Part shown: positions 11,975-26,300 of the stretch, one piece after another | Numbering within the stretch: position 1 is the first letter of the stretch | Layout of the letters: every line of letters starts with the position of its first letter | NCBI GenBank assembly: GCA_963971285.1 | Contig: OZ020261.1 | Location: 744,001 to 808,000 of the forward strand | Source: Astropecten irregularis | Taxonomy: Eukaryota > Echinodermata > Asteroidea > Paxillosida > Astropectinidae | Direction of reading: 5' to 3' | Length of the DNA stretch: 64,000 bases | The notes under the pieces: generated by a model | The model's database searches: none | The model's input: only the letters and a program-made list of their open reading frames with translations | Told to the model about the DNA's origin: nothing | Position numbers and translations under genes: made by a program

Positions 11975-13191
11975 TGGGAGACAAAATTAGCTAGCTTTGA
12001 TCGCCCCGAAATGCATATGTGGCGGTCGCTATTGAATTGGCGTATTTAATTTCCACGCCCCCCCCTACCTTTTAGAAAATGCTGGATCCGCTCCAGAGTT
12101 TCAGAACTGCCTGGAATTTGTGCAACTGAATGAAATAATTGTTCCGGCCCACAATACTGCAAATTTAGATCTAACAAATATTCTGATGTATGACATCACA
12201 AAATGGCAACAGAACAGATGCAGTCACTTGCTAGAGGATGAAAGAAATTTCATTTCATCTTCTCGAAGGACGGCGTGAGCAAATTCAACGTTTTTGCAAA
12301 CTTTCCATAGCCGAACAAAATACACCCCATCATTGCTTGTGTTGTTTCAATTACATTCAGCAATATCTTTCAATGTTTATGAAACGTTGTGTATTGTATT
12401 CAAATTGTGGTTATTTTTTATGCCCGGCTTTCATGGTTCTCCATAATTTCCGCCATTTTGGTTGGCAAAAACTCGGGTTGTGATTTTGCAAAAGAAAGGT
12501 CTATTCGTTTGTTACAAAATAAAACGCCACAAAAGTGGCAAAACACAGAGGTCTATGTTCTTAGGTGGACTGAATTTGTTTTTTAGGTAAACCATTCCTA
12601 CTGTCACGCTGACTGTGAAGGCTTGCCTATGCCATGATAATTTTAATCACAGAGAATTGAAGAAATAACGATAATCTTGGGTGAAAGAAGAAAACAAAAA
12701 ACAATTTTGATGTTCCTCCTTGTCTATAGTTTGCATGCAGTGGACTGATTGAAAACAAAAGTGTTATACCAAGATTGGCAACAAATGTCAATATCATTAA
12801 AGAAGAGAAATTGTAATGCTCCATTAATTAAAGATGCCTTAATATCACACAATTTATGACGGACGAAACATTTTTCACTTTAAAAAATGAGCATGACATC
12901 ATGGGCTACTAATAAGCACATTTTGTTAAAAAAACAAACCCCAAAAACCCCGAATTTTCAATGGTGACTATAGTTGAAATGGATTCGGTCATTGCAGCGG
13001 TGTCAGAATGAAATGCCTACGGCTACCACGCGTATTAGGTCAGTGGCTGCAGCACTAATTCCCATAGATTCCTGTGTAATTTCAAGTCGTAGCCAAGTTT
13101 CTCGTATCGTGTATGGCTCATGGTTTTGATGTACATTCTCTGAATAAACGCCTGATGAGGTCGCTATGCAATTTTGGTATAAACTAATAAT
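11975..13191. other. Non-coding DNA after the minisatellite
   Basis: No gene recognised. The short open frames at 12238-12586 lack domains and a supporting context. Direct sequence is otherwise unremarkable. Confidence 0.45.
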
Positions 13192-13263
13192 TAGTCTTGT
13201 TCCCAGACCAAGACTCGCCGAGGGACGAGTCTTCAGGCACTTCTTGGGCAGGGAACCAGACTA
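13192..13263. mobile_element. Very short TIR element (about 72 bp)
   Basis: Begins tagtcttgttcccagacc and ends ggcagggaaccagacta, whose complement is tagtctggttccctgcc, an imperfect terminal inverted repeat. The centre, agactcgccgagggacgagtct, is itself palindromic at its edges. No coding capacity. Confidence 0.55.
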
Positions 13264-13365
13264 AATAATAATAACTTTTTACTTAATTTACGGAAGTGAA
13301 TTTAGGACATCATTGATAAAAGAATTAATGAAAAATTCAGATAAAAGAAAAATTGCCAAGCTATA

Positions 13366-13640
13366 CACCGATCCGACGGCGTGAACATGGATGTGAAAAA
13401 CATCCGCCATTACTGGTGTGTCCCCGCCCGTATTTTGTCCGGCCATTAAAGAACTTAAGCTCCGCCGCACTCGATATACTGCAGGGTGTACATCCCCCCC
13501 CCCCAATCCTGGGACGTACACCCTGTAATTTCTAAAGTCGGCGGAGTGCAAATTCTTTTGTTGCCGGACAAAATACGGGCGGGAACACACCAGTAATGCC
13601 GGGTGTTTTTTACCTCCATGTTTGCGCCGTCGGATCGGTG
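13366..13640. repeat. Long hairpin element, copy A
   Basis: The arms pair almost end to end: caccgatccgacggcg at 13366 is matched by cgccgtcggatcggtg ending at 13640, and cgcccgtattttgtccgg by ccggacaaaatacgggcg. The loop is a C-rich tract near 13494. Flanks at 13290 and 13651 share a diverged direct repeat starting ttacggaagtg. Confidence 0.8.
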
Positions 13641-13693
13641 TAATGTTCATTTACGGAAGTGTCTTTAGAACATCACTAAAACAGACCAATCCA

Positions 13694-13915
13694 ATGGCAC
13701 GATACACCATCCGCCATAACTGCAGTGTACCCATACTTTTTTGTGTGACAACAGAATAATTCATTACGCTCCTTGGCACATGTTTACTGCACGGTGCAAG
13801 TTCCCTGATTTAGGGGACATACACATGTACACCCTGCGGTATATAGTGCAGTGGAGCGTAAATTATTTTGTTGCCACACAAAAAGGACGGAAACACCGCA
13901 GTAATGGTGGATGGT
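13694..13915. repeat. Long hairpin element, copy B (diverged)
   Basis: Same plan as the hairpin just upstream: catccgccataactgcagtg near the left end, its complement cactgcagttatggcggatg implied by the right end, and gggtgtac-like inner sequence. More substitutions than copy A. A further terminal fragment (gtgccgtcggatcggttt) lies near 15232. Confidence 0.65.
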
Positions 13916-13977
13916 CAGGCGCGGCTCTACGGGGGGCTATAGGCCCACCAAAATTGTGTCTAGCACCCCCTCCCCCC

Positions 13978-15080
13978 TAGTCTTGTTCAAGACGGTAGTA
14001 CGTAGTTGTACCTGGCCAACAGATCGCACGTACGTGTACGTGTCAACAAAACAAACGACCCGAAATAACGTCTACGCCACACACACAAGCCTGTAATACC
14101 GTCTTGTCCATTTACTCCAAACTGCCCGGAAAATTCCGGGCAATAACCCCCCGCGAAGTCGGCGCATCATGACGTAGCCCTATTTGCATTATTTAGAAAA
14201 TTTGCATAGGGATGAAGTCTAGTACCGCAACGACGTCGCAAGCATTATATGCAGTACGCATACACACGTGTATTTACAGTACTTGTAAATTACATGTGCC
14301 GTACATAGGCCTACATTGATATCGTACCATGGCTGCTGACGGATCGTATTGAATTTGGAGGCCTTGGATTTTGCAACACAAATGTCGGGGATTCGAGAGT
14401 TTTCCGGAGAACAACAAGGCTCTTAGACAACTTGGGAATGGAATAAATTTACTAACCGTGCCCCTCGAAATCATTCCGTGTCTTCATCATGGAGCCCGGG
14501 AACAGACTCCATGGTATCATAATTCAGTGAAATTATTTCATTCATCCCTTCATTCATTCATTTATTTTGGCAACATACAAAAGTACTGTACACTGAAATA
14601 CACAATAAATAACGAATAACAAAAGCCCGAGGATAACCCAAAAAGCTGTAAAATACGGCTTATTCATATCCTACAATTTCTCGAAATCTTTTTGTGCCGC
14701 ATGACAGTTGATCGAAGTATATAAATCAAGCCATGCCTTTGGTAATGACCATGGAGCTATCTCTTGTTATTGCTCCATTGCTATAACGGTTGCGGCTGAG
14801 TTTCAAACGACCGTCATTACGTGATATGCACACGGTATCACGCCATACCACGTGCGTGGATTGGACGCTGACCAAAACAGCGCATTGCACCCCGTTGTTG
14901 ACCTCAATGAATATGCAATTTTTGCCCACAGAGGTCACGCTCAGTCTTCGTCACGTGACACCAGAGTAAACCAACAAGACGTTGATATTTCGTAGGGCGG
15001 TGGAATGGTCCACTTTGTTCACGTGGGGTGGGTAATTGTTTGGAGGGACTAGCGCATAATCAACGTCTTGGACAAGACTA
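13978..15080. mobile_element. Candidate non-autonomous DNA transposon, about 1.1 kb
   Basis: tagtcttgttcaagacg at 13978 and its near-perfect complement (cgtcttggacaagacta) ending at 15080 form 17-bp terminal inverted repeats with one mismatch. No transposase frame was found. The interior is CpG-bearing with an attcattcattcatt microsatellite near 14543. The identification rests on the TIRs alone. Confidence 0.4.
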
Positions 15081-15624
15081 CCTCCCCCCCAAAAAAAAAT
15101 ACAACTGAAAAAAAAAAAAATTCTTGAAAATACTGCATCTTTTCAGTTATTAGGCGCCAATAACATAAAAAACGCGTAGTGTATGCTATGTGCATGTATT
15201 GGCTCTAGAACCGCGCCTGCGGATGGTATATCGTGCCGTCGGATCGGTTTATATTTCGCCCGCATGAATTAGCATTTTCTGAGTGATTAGCATTTCTCCC
15301 GGTAAGCATTGACTAGGCGGATTAATATTCGCCCGGGTGGATTATTATGGGACAAATTACATGATGCCATTTGAATGCTTAAATTCAATACATTGAAGAA
15401 AATAATGCACCATACAGTTTTAAAAAATTTCAGCAATTTCAATTTATTGATGTACTTCTATTAAAATGACTTTATTAATTAAACAGGCTCAATCAACCTC
15501 CATTTCAACCACCTTTGTAAGGAACCTTTTAGCAACCCAAGTGAACCTGTATTATGATAATAGTCTCAATTTGTCAGAGCAAAATTGGTATTGTCCAGGT
15601 ATGAAGCTAAGAACCCTGGATTAA

Positions 15625-15790
15625 CCCTAACCATTCTGAATACCACACTTTACCACATACCGGTATTGTTTTTCTTGTGGTGAGTGTGGAATCCTGAATA
15701 CCACAATACACCATAGTGTAATACATGGTTTAAATTCAGTTCTTATGTGGAGACTGTGGTAATGTGTGGTAATCAGCTCTTGTCTTGTGA
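15625..15790. repeat. Dispersed repeat also found in the Cut8-like gene intron
   Basis: Contains cctgaataccacaatac, gtggagac.gtggtaatgtg and cagctcttgtcttgtg. The same three motifs in the same order occur at 52283-52402. An interspersed element of unknown class. Confidence 0.55.
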
Positions 15791-15976
15791 AGTACAGTAA
15801 GTGTAGAGGGCACAAGTGTTCATCTAAAGACAAATTTGAGCAAAAAATGGTTCATTCAACGACAAGAATGGTGTCCGGATCGGTTTGCAGTAACACTATT
15901 CAGTTTGTACTTTCCCACTTCTTATTTCATACTTCGGACTTCTCACTTTGTCACACTTCTCGTTAGATCTCAATGT

Positions 15977-16020
15977 CTCGACTAGCCTGCTCTAGTCATC
16001 ATCAGGAGCAGGCTAGTTGA
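15977..16020. repeat. Hairpin with ctgatga-type motif
   Basis: gactagcctgctc pairs with gagcaggctagtt across a 13-base loop. On the minus strand this reads ctgatgatgactagagcagg, followed by ctagtcgagaca. That loosely recalls the CUGAUGA...GAAAC core of hammerhead ribozymes carried by some retroelements, but the second core box is degenerate (gagac), so catalysis is doubtful. Confidence 0.4.
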
Positions 16021-16243
16021 AGCGTTAAGACTCAACACCAAGTGTACTGAAAAAAGAAGTGCAATAAAATAAGAAGTGCAAAACCGAATAGTGTTATCGT
16101 AAACCGATCTCGATACCATTCAAAGTCTAAAAGTTTTCAAGAATGGTATCATCGTTCATCATTTATCTTCTTGAAGACTTCCTCCGGACATTTTAGTGAA
16201 TCAAGTCAAGAACATTTTTAGCGACATCATCAATTAAAGGACA

Positions 16244-17381
16244 TCATCGTGCTTTGAGTTCCATCTCCACTCGTAAGAGTTCCAGAACTCGCTGGTGAAT
16301 ACTCATGAGTTTCTCCTTACTCAGAGCTCGATCGCAGGAGAGGTACTCCAGCCGGTAGCAACGATTCACGTCGCCTCTCACATCATCGCGGTAAGTATCC
16401 TTCAACCAGGCTCGCTTGAGCAACAAGCCTGAAGCCTGACGTAGCACGGACATCAAGTGGAGTTCGTCAAATCCATGGACAGTAGGAATCCAAAAGCTGA
16501 CATCTCTGATGTATGAAGCAGGATGTTTACTCTTTGGGGTAAAGTCACCAAACAGTTTATCAGCTTGAGGTTTGCAGGTCTCTTCCCACATATTGGTGTC
16601 CGTCGACCACAGCAATCTGATGTCATGAATATGCAACAGATGCATTAGGAGCTGGTCTAAATATAGAAGGATGATGTCATGAATTGTGTCATCCCTCTTG
16701 ATGGTGCCGCACAATCCGACTATGGTTTGGTATCCAGAAGTATTGCTGAGTTGCAGTGACTTGCAAGTGGTGATTCTGGGTGCTCCACATTTCCAACACT
16801 GTTCACACTTTGGGATCCACATCTCAGCATTATCGATTAAAACGTCTGATTTGTCCATTTCGCTGTGTTGTCTCTTTAAGGACTTAACTGATTCAGATGC
16901 CAAGGCAACGTCACATTGTTTGACATCTTCATCATTATTGACACTCTGTACTTGTAACTGTGTCCTGTCATCATGGATACCTTGCAATACCTTGGAAACA
17001 ACATCAGTCACATCAGTATCCAATTTAGGCAGAACGAGAAGCAACTGGTGCATGATGGGAAATGACCGAGTAGAAATTGCGCACTTGTGGAAGCCCCTTC
17101 CAGTCAGGACACACCCATTATTTGCATATCTGTCAATCATCCCATCGATGTGGCACAGGAGGTGTGGCCTCAGTGTGGAGGCGGGAGGGCTAGACTCATG
17201 AATATTCATAGCTGCTCTCAACCTGTAGACTCCACTGCAGCAGTCTTTCTGTGCATCATCAATGGCACTAGCGATGTTGCACTCTGGCGATATTTCCACA
17301 TGAGGAAGCAAGGACTGGATGGAAGAGACTAGAGTGTTGTTCAAGAGACCGAGTGGATGGTTGATGTCAGAAAGAAGGTTC
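16244..17381 (-). CDS. FDXACB1: FDXACB1 exon 5 (terminal)
   Basis: Acceptor ttgtacccttcctccag, then RNLLSDINHPLGLL and on to the FDX-ACB domain and a TGA stop at 16244-16246. The open frame extends 17 bases upstream of the acceptor, which is intron. Confidence 0.88.
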
Positions 17382-20300
17382 CTGGAGGAAGGGTACAATA
17401 AACAACTGTGGTGAACATGATTGGGTCATAGCAGTATTGACTGTTCCAGCTTTTCTCTTGAGCCCTGCCCACCTTATCGACACGTGTGTTTTACATAATG
17501 CATGTGGCTGTTTTTGACTGAGGTAAAGTATAAACAAGGACTCCAATTTGTCAATGCCCACAGTTTGAATGATGGGTTGTAAGGGTGCATTAAAAGCACT
17601 TTTAGAAAAGTGACAAAAAGAAACAGGGTGTAAGAAGTTTCAAGGTACTATATCATACTTTGGTAGCAAAGCAAAACAGAAATGTTTACAGATTTACCTA
17701 CACTGTATAACTTTATACAAAGTATAAAGGTGGACCGGTACAAACATACTATATTACAACTTTTCGGTCTGCAATGCTGTATTTATCTAAAAATGAGTAA
17801 AACAAAAGACTGAAATCAGATTTGATCTTCATGATCAAAACCTCACAATTACTATCACCTTACAATTTCCCGCAACATTTGCAATAGTTTTTCACTGTTT
17901 TTTTACTGTTTCCAATGATCAATTAACTTGAACATTTCATAGGTTTGTTATATTTCGTGAGAAATAGAATTATGAACAGACTACAGCTGTTCTATCAACT
18001 ATCAACAAAAGTACATTATGACACAAAGTTTAAGATAAAGACTGTCTTTGTGACTGTCTTGCATGCCATATGGGTCTACCTAATTCTAGCTTATTCAAAA
18101 GAACGATAGTTATCACAATATTTTTGCAATCATACCTGTCCATGAAAGGAGCCAGATCAGGAGGGCAGCAAAAGTCAAAGTTGTTCCCGTCTATCTTTGC
18201 AGCAAATGTCTCTTTCGTCTCAGGAAGAAGATCAGGTGGGCTTCGTTCAAATACGTGCGTGACGGCGCGCTGAGTCAGAAAACCTTTATCTTGTCCTCTA
18301 GGAAAAGATAAATAATTGGGCATCAGATGTCATTCACCAAAACTGACGTGAATATCTGTCATTCTCAATGGTAGCAAGTTTCTGTGCTTAACCCCTTCAG
18401 CCCGCGTTTTTGTTGTAATTTTGTTTCGACCAGCTTCAGTAACAGGTCAAATTTGAGGACATCGGCCTATTTTGGGAGGGACCTCGGCATAAACAATGAA
18501 GACACACAATGGTTGAATACAGCCAGACAATATCCCAAATTCCAGGCAGACATAATCGGTGGCACGCATCTGTGTTCAGAACTCACAGATTGCGGTCTGC
18601 TCGAAAATACAATTTTAGACTATTTGCATAAACAAGTGTTTCGTTCTTCACGATATAGGTAATGTTAAGCCTAGGGTGACCTCGTTAACAACTGGACTAC
18701 TCTTAACAAAACTAAAGAGGGCGCTATCTTGTCGTAACAACAAAGACATATCAACTAAGAGGTGGAAGTTAACCATCAGTGCAGCTTACATCCTGAATCA
18801 ATCTCCTTAAATCTCACAATCACACTTGTTTGTCTTGGGGTCAATTTCACGAAGCCCTACAATCAAACATAATTCGAGTTATGAAGAATAACCCGTCGTA
18901 TCGTTTGTAGGGCTGCAATGCATCATAAATCCAAGAATTGATAGTTATGATGAGTTTGCTGAAATCGACCCCTGGTCCTACGACAAAGGTTTAACACAGG
19001 AAGACAGTTTAACCAACCTATAGCCAGTTGAGTCGTACTCCTGGAACTCCCCAGCTTGGAACGGAACGGTCCCGGTCAGGATGAGGTTCCCGTATGTTGC
19101 CATGGCAACAATCTGCCAGGCATTCTGCACCTCCCTCTGGGGACGGTCGGCCGGAGTGCCTCCCTGACCGTTGCAGAGGGTCACAAGGACTTGACCGCTT
19201 GGCCTGAGCTTCTGCGCAGAACTGATCCATGAAAAACTAAAATTAAAAGTCACATCCTCTTCGAGTGAACCCTGTTATGGTTGCAGCATGAAGGGACATG
19301 TACAACACTGATTAAGGTGACATAGCAGCTGCAGGCTGCTCATAATTGAGTGCATGGAATGAAAACCAGGAAATAAACATGTAATTTTTCAGCTCATGTT
19401 TTTTCATCAGCAAAAAAAAAAAACGACAAAAAAATGTTGCATTTGTTACGCCAAATTGTGAGGAAATAGCTGTCTCCTTTTTGACCTTCTATAAATACAA
19501 AAATTGTTTTGGAGTTCGCACTCTTTTCTGACTTTCAGGTGGACAAATTTTCACAGTATGCTTCTACCATTACCGTCTTTTTACCCTGTAAGTTATACGT
19601 ACATGTATGTATACATGTACAGTATCTGTCAACATTTCTGTTTTGGTTTGACACCACTGTTGTAATAACCCTTTAAACGTGTTAAATGATCCTCGATAAA
19701 GAGTATCGACAGGCAAATGAAAAAAGATAATTCAATAATTGGGACACTGTCAAGGAACATACATGTAGGGCTGGGTAACTTAGTAGAGCAGCAGTACTGT
19801 ATCCTAGGGGTCGCTGTGTCAAATATAACTCCAGTAAATTTGTCTTTGTTCAATTTTTAATGACTTCAAAATAAAATCCAAACAACCATGAAATTGTATG
19901 TAAATATAATAATACTAATTTGGGAGGCTAATCATCCTTACTGGCAGCTGGGGTGCTGAATTGCGAAGGATGCGACTTCAACGTAATCGAGTAGCAGGCT
20001 TTCATGGGCGCCCTTGGCTGCCAGCCACATCAACTCATATATGATCACGGAGTAAAGCCTGAGATCGAAAGTGTTTGATTTTTATGGAGGGAGGAAAACC
20101 GGATCACCCGGAGAAAAACCCTCGTAGCATAGGAGAGAACCAACGCACAACTCTACTCACATTAGACCCAAGCCGGGATCGAACCCGGGCCACATTGGTG
20201 AGAGGTGAGTGCCTAACGCACTTGCCACCTATGTCATTGCATTGAGATAAGACCTATTTACATACAATCTTGGAGTCTGACTCAATTATTGTGTAAAATC

Positions 20301-23300
20301 ATATTCAACTGACCTGGATCTATTTCAACCACCGTAAACATAATATCCTTCTTGCTTGTTTGAGTTTTACCTTTGGAAGAATCTTTTGAGAAGGTCCCTG
20401 TTCTTTGCGATGTTAGCCTTGCCAACAATGTGGGGAAAGTTGAAGATGATCCCATCAAAGCTTTGCCCCTCCAGTGACATACATGTATGGATGGTAGTAG
20501 CATCCATACCAAATAAGCAGACTACTCCTACAGGGGAAAAAAGGACCAAAATTTAGGCAAAGAAACTTTAATACTGGTTACAGGCCCAACCACTGCAAAG
20601 CCAGGCCAGGGATCTTTTCCAAACCTCGGCTCTGGCTCCGTTTCATGAATCCCTTCTAAAAAAAACGGGTATCAAAATAGAGGCTTTTGGCTGTAGTTCA
20701 GGAGTAGATTCTCTGGTTTGAAGAGGAAGCTTCGGCTTCATATTCAATGCAAAAAACACTTGCATATTTTCACGAATTTCAGCATATGGATGACAGAGAC
20801 GAAGCCACATCCAGAGCCAGAGACAGAGCAAGAGCCAGAGCCAGAGCAGAGGTTTGGAAAAGGCCCCGACCCTGTGGCCAATTCGAAGAAAGACTTAGAT
20901 TAATTTTTAATCCTGAATTAATCTTTATCGCTAAGCAGAGTTTGATGTCACAATACAAATCACTATGGTGATATTGGCAACTCATCTTAAGATTAATCAT
21001 AACAGTTTTGTGAAAACTAGCCCCAGGCTTTGCCTGGCATGCATGGGGTCTTGGGCTTCTGTAATCACTGGCATTTAACGATTAACTTCAAGTTTCTGCT
21101 GTGTCCTTTATCAGGGTTGGTATACGCCTGCATGGTTAAACTGAGTCCATATTGATCATAGACAGAACCCAGGATTGGTTTGATGAAGCTTCATTGTATT
21201 TCAGGCTAGAAGTTCAGGGCTGACAAGAGGAGGATTTCAGGTATGTACAGGTAGGCCTACATGTATGTGGGCCCATGCCTGGCCAGGCTTTTCAGTGGCT
21301 TAGCCACTGAAAATAATAATAACGCCCTGCTGATGATAATTCCACACAATATTGTAGTATTGTACATCATCTGATCATCTCTGTGTACTGAAAGATGCAA
21401 TACTGAAAGTGAAAGATAATTGGATCAAAGAAATTATTTTATAGGGTTAACATCATTCCCAATGTCTGATGTGGTTTTGTTTCCCTGTCTCAAGTAATAT
21501 AAGAGCTCCATGCGGCTAACGTTTCTTTAAGCTGTTGTAAGTATTACGTTACTAACTTTTAAAGTGGCAAAAGTAAAATTGAAAGTTGACGATAATTTGA
21601 TCTAAGAAATCGTCCGTGTTTTAGTTTCTGTTGTGTGAAACTCCGGACTTCACTGTGAGTACAAATTCTGATGCATGTATATTAAACAGTCATTCTTACT
21701 AAAGGTTGCATCAGTGTTTCACCACATTATCAGTCAATGTAACATTTACATAGAGGCCTTGGACAACATTCTGGTTCATATGCGGATGTAGAGGCTGCAG
21801 TGGAACTGTAGTGGACATTGAGGGTGCAGTGGAGTGTGGAACTGTAGTGGATTCTGAGGGTGCAGTGGAGTGTAGAACTGTAGTGGATTCTGAGGGTGCA
21901 GTGGAGTGTAGAACTGTAGTGGATTCTGAGGGTGCAGTGGAGTGTGGAACTGTAGTGGATTCTGAGGGTGCAGTGGAGTGTGGAACTGTAGTGGATTCTG
22001 AGGGAGTGTGGAAATTGAGTTGATGAAAGGATGCAGATCATTAAGGCAGGAACACAGGTAGCTGCATCTATCTGGACAGTTTGATCAGAAAATCAAACAA
22101 AATGGCAATTTTGACAGATGAGGAAAATGACATCCTCAGAGCTTATCAAGAACATGAGGAACATGAAAACAGAAATGGTATGATATTTCTGAACGTGGTG
22201 AATTATGTGGTACCATTTGGTCTGCTTATGAATGTCATCTTCCTGTATGTCGTTGCACGTGTTAAATCCATGCACTCCATCATCAATGTCTACTTGGGCA
22301 ACTTAGCAGTGGCTGACAGTATCATATTGATCGGAGATATAATTGGCGTGAACAATGCAGACAACATTGTCATTACTGATTTGAGCTTCATTGTTTATAT
22401 CAGTAGCCTTTCATCATACGGTTTTGTAACAGCTCTGGCCTTTGAGCGATTCTTTGCCATACGACAACCGATAACATTCAGAGCTACAGCCAGTAAATGT
22501 CGAGCTGCTAAGATATCAGCTGCTGTATGGCTGATAGCAATCGTCATTGGGATAACTTTAGTCAGCTCCGTAGAATGGAGTGGTAGTCTCAGGTTTCTTA
22601 TTTTGTTTACACTCATATATGCAATCCTCGTATTGATCAACCTTGCATTGTACATTTACATACTACTGAAACTACGACAGCCACAACCACTGCATTCAAC
22701 ACGACGGAGCCAGTTTGGGAAAGTAGTCGCCATGCTTCTTATTAACACAGTTGTGTTTTTTGCCTGTAATGCAGCTTCTGTTGCTTTTGGCATTAAAGCA
22801 CTGACACTAGATGCTGAAGCATCAAACTTCTCTACTGTTGACAGGATCAAACAGCTTGAGGCACTGATCGACCTAGTACTCACAAACCAAATCCTCCTAT
22901 TAATTAATAGCTCCATTAATCCCCTGATATTCAGCGGGACAAATTCAGATTACAGAGCAGCCTTTGTAAAGGCTTTTGCTTTTCTCAACTGTGCAAGATG
23001 TTGCCATGGATACAATCTGACACAACAACCAAATGAACAAATCACACTGCGAAATATTGCCAGGAAAGCAGCAAACAGTGACGCCTCACGAGGGCCAATA
23101 GATCACATCTCAGTGGAAGTTCCTCTCCAAGAACCAGCAAACAGTGACGCCTCACAAGGGCCAATAGATCACATCTCAGTGGAAGTTCCTTCCCAAGAAC
23201 CAGCAAACAGTGACGCCTCACAAGGGCCAATAGATCACATCTCAGTGGAAGTTCCTCCCCAAGAACCAGCAAACAGTGACGCCTCACAAGGGCCAATAGA

Positions 23301-26300
23301 TCACATCTCAGTGGAAGTTCCTCTCCAAGAACCAGCAAACAGTGACGCCTCACAAGGGCCAATAGATCACATCTCAGTGGAAGTTCCTCCCCAAGAACCA
23401 GCAAACAGTGATGCCTCACAAGGGCCAATAGATCACATCTCAGTGGAAGTTCCTCCCCAAGAACCAGCAAACAGTGACGCCTCACAAGGGCCAATAGATC
23501 ACATCTCAGTGGAAGTTCCTCCCCAAGAACCAGCAAACAGTGACGCCTCACAAGGGCCAATAGATCACTTCTCAGTGGAAGTTCCTCCCCAAGAACCAGC
23601 AAACAGTGACGCCTCACAAGGGTCAATAGATCACATCTCAGTGGAAGTTCCTCCCCAAGAACCAGCAAACAGTGACGCCTCACAAGGGCCAATAGATCAC
23701 ATCTCAGTGGAAGTTCCTTCCCAAGAACCAGCAAACAGTGACGCCTCACAAGGGCCAATAGATCACATCTCAGTGGAAGTTCCTCCCCAAGAACCAGCAA
23801 ACAGTGACGCCTCACAAGGGCCAATAGATCACATCTCAGTGGAAGTTCCTCCCCAAGAACCAGCAAACAGTGACGCCTCACAAGGGCCAATAGATCACAT
23901 CTCAGTGGAAGTTCCTCCCCAAGAACCAGCAAACAGTGACGCCTCACAAGGGCCAATAGATCACATCTCAGTGGAAGTTCCTCCCCAAGAACCAGCAAAC
24001 AGTGACGCCTCACAAGGGCCAATAGATCACATCTCAGTGGAAGTTCCTCCCCAAGAACCAGCAAACAGTGACGCCTCACAAGGGCCAATAGATCACATCT
24101 CAGTGGAAGTTCCTCTCCAAGAACCAGCAAACAGTAACAGCTCTTAAATGTCAATGGATCAATCGACCCTCAACTGAATAATTTGGCCCTCATACTGGTA
24201 TTGCATGTATGTTTGTCTAGGCACTATATTGTGCGTATCTTTTGCCTTTAAGAGATAAGAGCTGTTATAAATTCAAATCAGAAAGTTTGCAGATTAAACA
24301 ATGCAGGGTTTAAAAGAGAAACAAGGAAATAAGGGAAGATAATTCTTGCATAAATGAAAGTCAGGTCCTTGAAACTGAATATGATATGCAGTTCCTGTCA
24401 TCCGATGCTCAAGCTGGTATATAATGTTCTTAAAGGTTTATTGTAATCAAAATTGGGAAAGAGGGGAAAGTGCTTTAAAATTATTGCTGAATACATAATT
24501 AATATTTTTATGAAGTGCTTAATCTTGACAAAAAAGTTACAAAATCAGTACATGTATATGCCCCGCCCCCCAAAAAGTCCCCCTTGGAACCGATCCATGC
24601 AACAATAGTGAGTGACGTCACCTACAGAATTAGTAAAGGCTCGCACCACAGTATACTGTGTGGCATTCTGCATGTGACGTAAGCAAGGTTTTTTGTCATG
24701 AAAAGTGGGGTGTTAAATTATGGATATATATAAAATACCTCCTTTTTCTATATACAGTATTTTTTAGCTTAAACAATGATGAGTTTTATAACAATACAGA
24801 TGTATTTAACTTCATATCAATTTTGATTACAGTAAACCTTTAAAGCTGGGCTCCAACGATTTCGAAAAATAAGATGTTCACGTAAAATTTTGTTCACCTA
24901 GCTCCAATTAAGGTAAACATATCATTAACCCTCACTTTTGAAGTTTCTTGATGTGAATTTTAAGCCACCTTTTACCGTTCCACATTCGGCAAGAATGATA
25001 AATTTTCTCTCGACTTTGCCCGTTTTTGGTTCATTTACATATCATGAATATTCATGTTTTCGTCAAGTTGGTGACATAGAAGAGGGGATTCGCTTTCCTT
25101 ATGAATATTTATACACAGTGTGTTGCATATTACATACCCACACGCGATACATGCACTCCAATCATTTCGAAAGTAAAATGGTTGAAAATGATACATATGG
25201 CGACCGTCCTTGGTAGGAATACAGCCGCATCGATGAAGAATCTATGTACCAATCTGATATAAATGATCATTCGGGCAGTGATTCGGACAGTTTTAGCATA
25301 CAAAAACCGCATGTACACAAAACTCATTGGAAATCCCATACAACTCCCGCGCACCGAGGGGATTCGTTCGTGGACCGTATCCCCTCGACTACGTCACACA
25401 TTGATATGAATTTAAATAGCGCCACCCACGGCCAGTTTGGGTAAATAGTCCCAAGAATTGACAATTACTATCAAATTTTATTTCCAATGTTACTAAATAA
25501 TGAAAAAACAACAGCCCCGTTGTATATTACGAGAAGGTTCTTATATGTCTTATAAACGAGGATTTGTATTTGTTTCATTTTTTTACAAATCGTTATTCTC
25601 CATCTTTAAGTGTGCATTTGTGTGAAAAGTTCACGGTTTCTCTCCATCATCATTTGCATGAATTTACATTAGATTATGTAAAAGGCTGTGTATACCAATA
25701 GAGTTTGTGCATACAGTACATCCAGGAACTTGGGCAAAGCTTTGGCAGAACTTTGGAAGAACTTTAATAGATTGTTGGCAGAACTTTGTCAGAACATCGG
25801 AAGAACTTCAATGGCATAACTTTGGCAGATCTTTGGCAGAACTTCAGAAGAACTTCAGACAATGTCAGAAGAACTTTGGAAGATTATTGGCAGAACGTTG
25901 TCAGAATGTTGTCAGAACTTTGGAAGAACTTTGGAAGAACTTTGAAAGACCTTTGGAAAAAATTTTGGAAGAACTTTGAAAGAACTTTGGAAGAACTTTG
26001 AAAAAACTTTGGAAGAACTTTGAAAGAACTTTGGAAGAACTTTGAAAGAGCCTAGAAAGAACTTTGGCAAATCTTTGAAATAATTTAGAAAGAACTTTAG
26101 CAGATTTTCTGCAGAACTTTGGAAAAGCCGAAAATTTTGACAGAAACTTTCAAATTGTTTTTATACAGGTGTACTAGCTTGCACCTGAGAAATTTGAATT
26201 CATATCACAGGTACAGTTTTGTTTCTAAGTGAGAGAACATTACCTCAAATTTTTTTTAATTTGGTCCTGAAATGTACCTAAAGGATCGGGGAGACAAGTC

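Larger units (their letters stand above)
15081..16243. other. 3' flank of FDXACB1 with repeats
   Basis: Holds the second copy of the 2933-type repeat (15120-15225), a dispersed repeat at 15625-15790, and a strong hairpin at 15977-16020. No gene seen. The open frame at 15627-15833 is within the dispersed repeat. Confidence 0.5.

Noticed and set aside
13288..13650. 120-residue minus-strand open frame
   Set aside because: It runs through both arms of a near-perfect hairpin element, so the sequence is set by the palindrome.
16686..17201. 171-residue plus-strand open frame opposite FDXACB1 exon 5
   Set aside because: Shadow of a real coding exon; the minus-strand frame has domain support and splice sites.
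23042..24154. Antisense protein of LVLGEELPLRCDLLALVRRH repeats opposite GPCR 1 (also opposite GPCR 2 and 3)
   Set aside because: It is the minus-strand reading of the 66-bp coding repeat, open because 66 is a multiple of 3. It does not extend as a conserved protein beyond the repeats.
25707..26001. Repetitive NFGRTLEELWKNF-like protein
   Set aside because: Translation of the 11-bp minisatellite in two frames.
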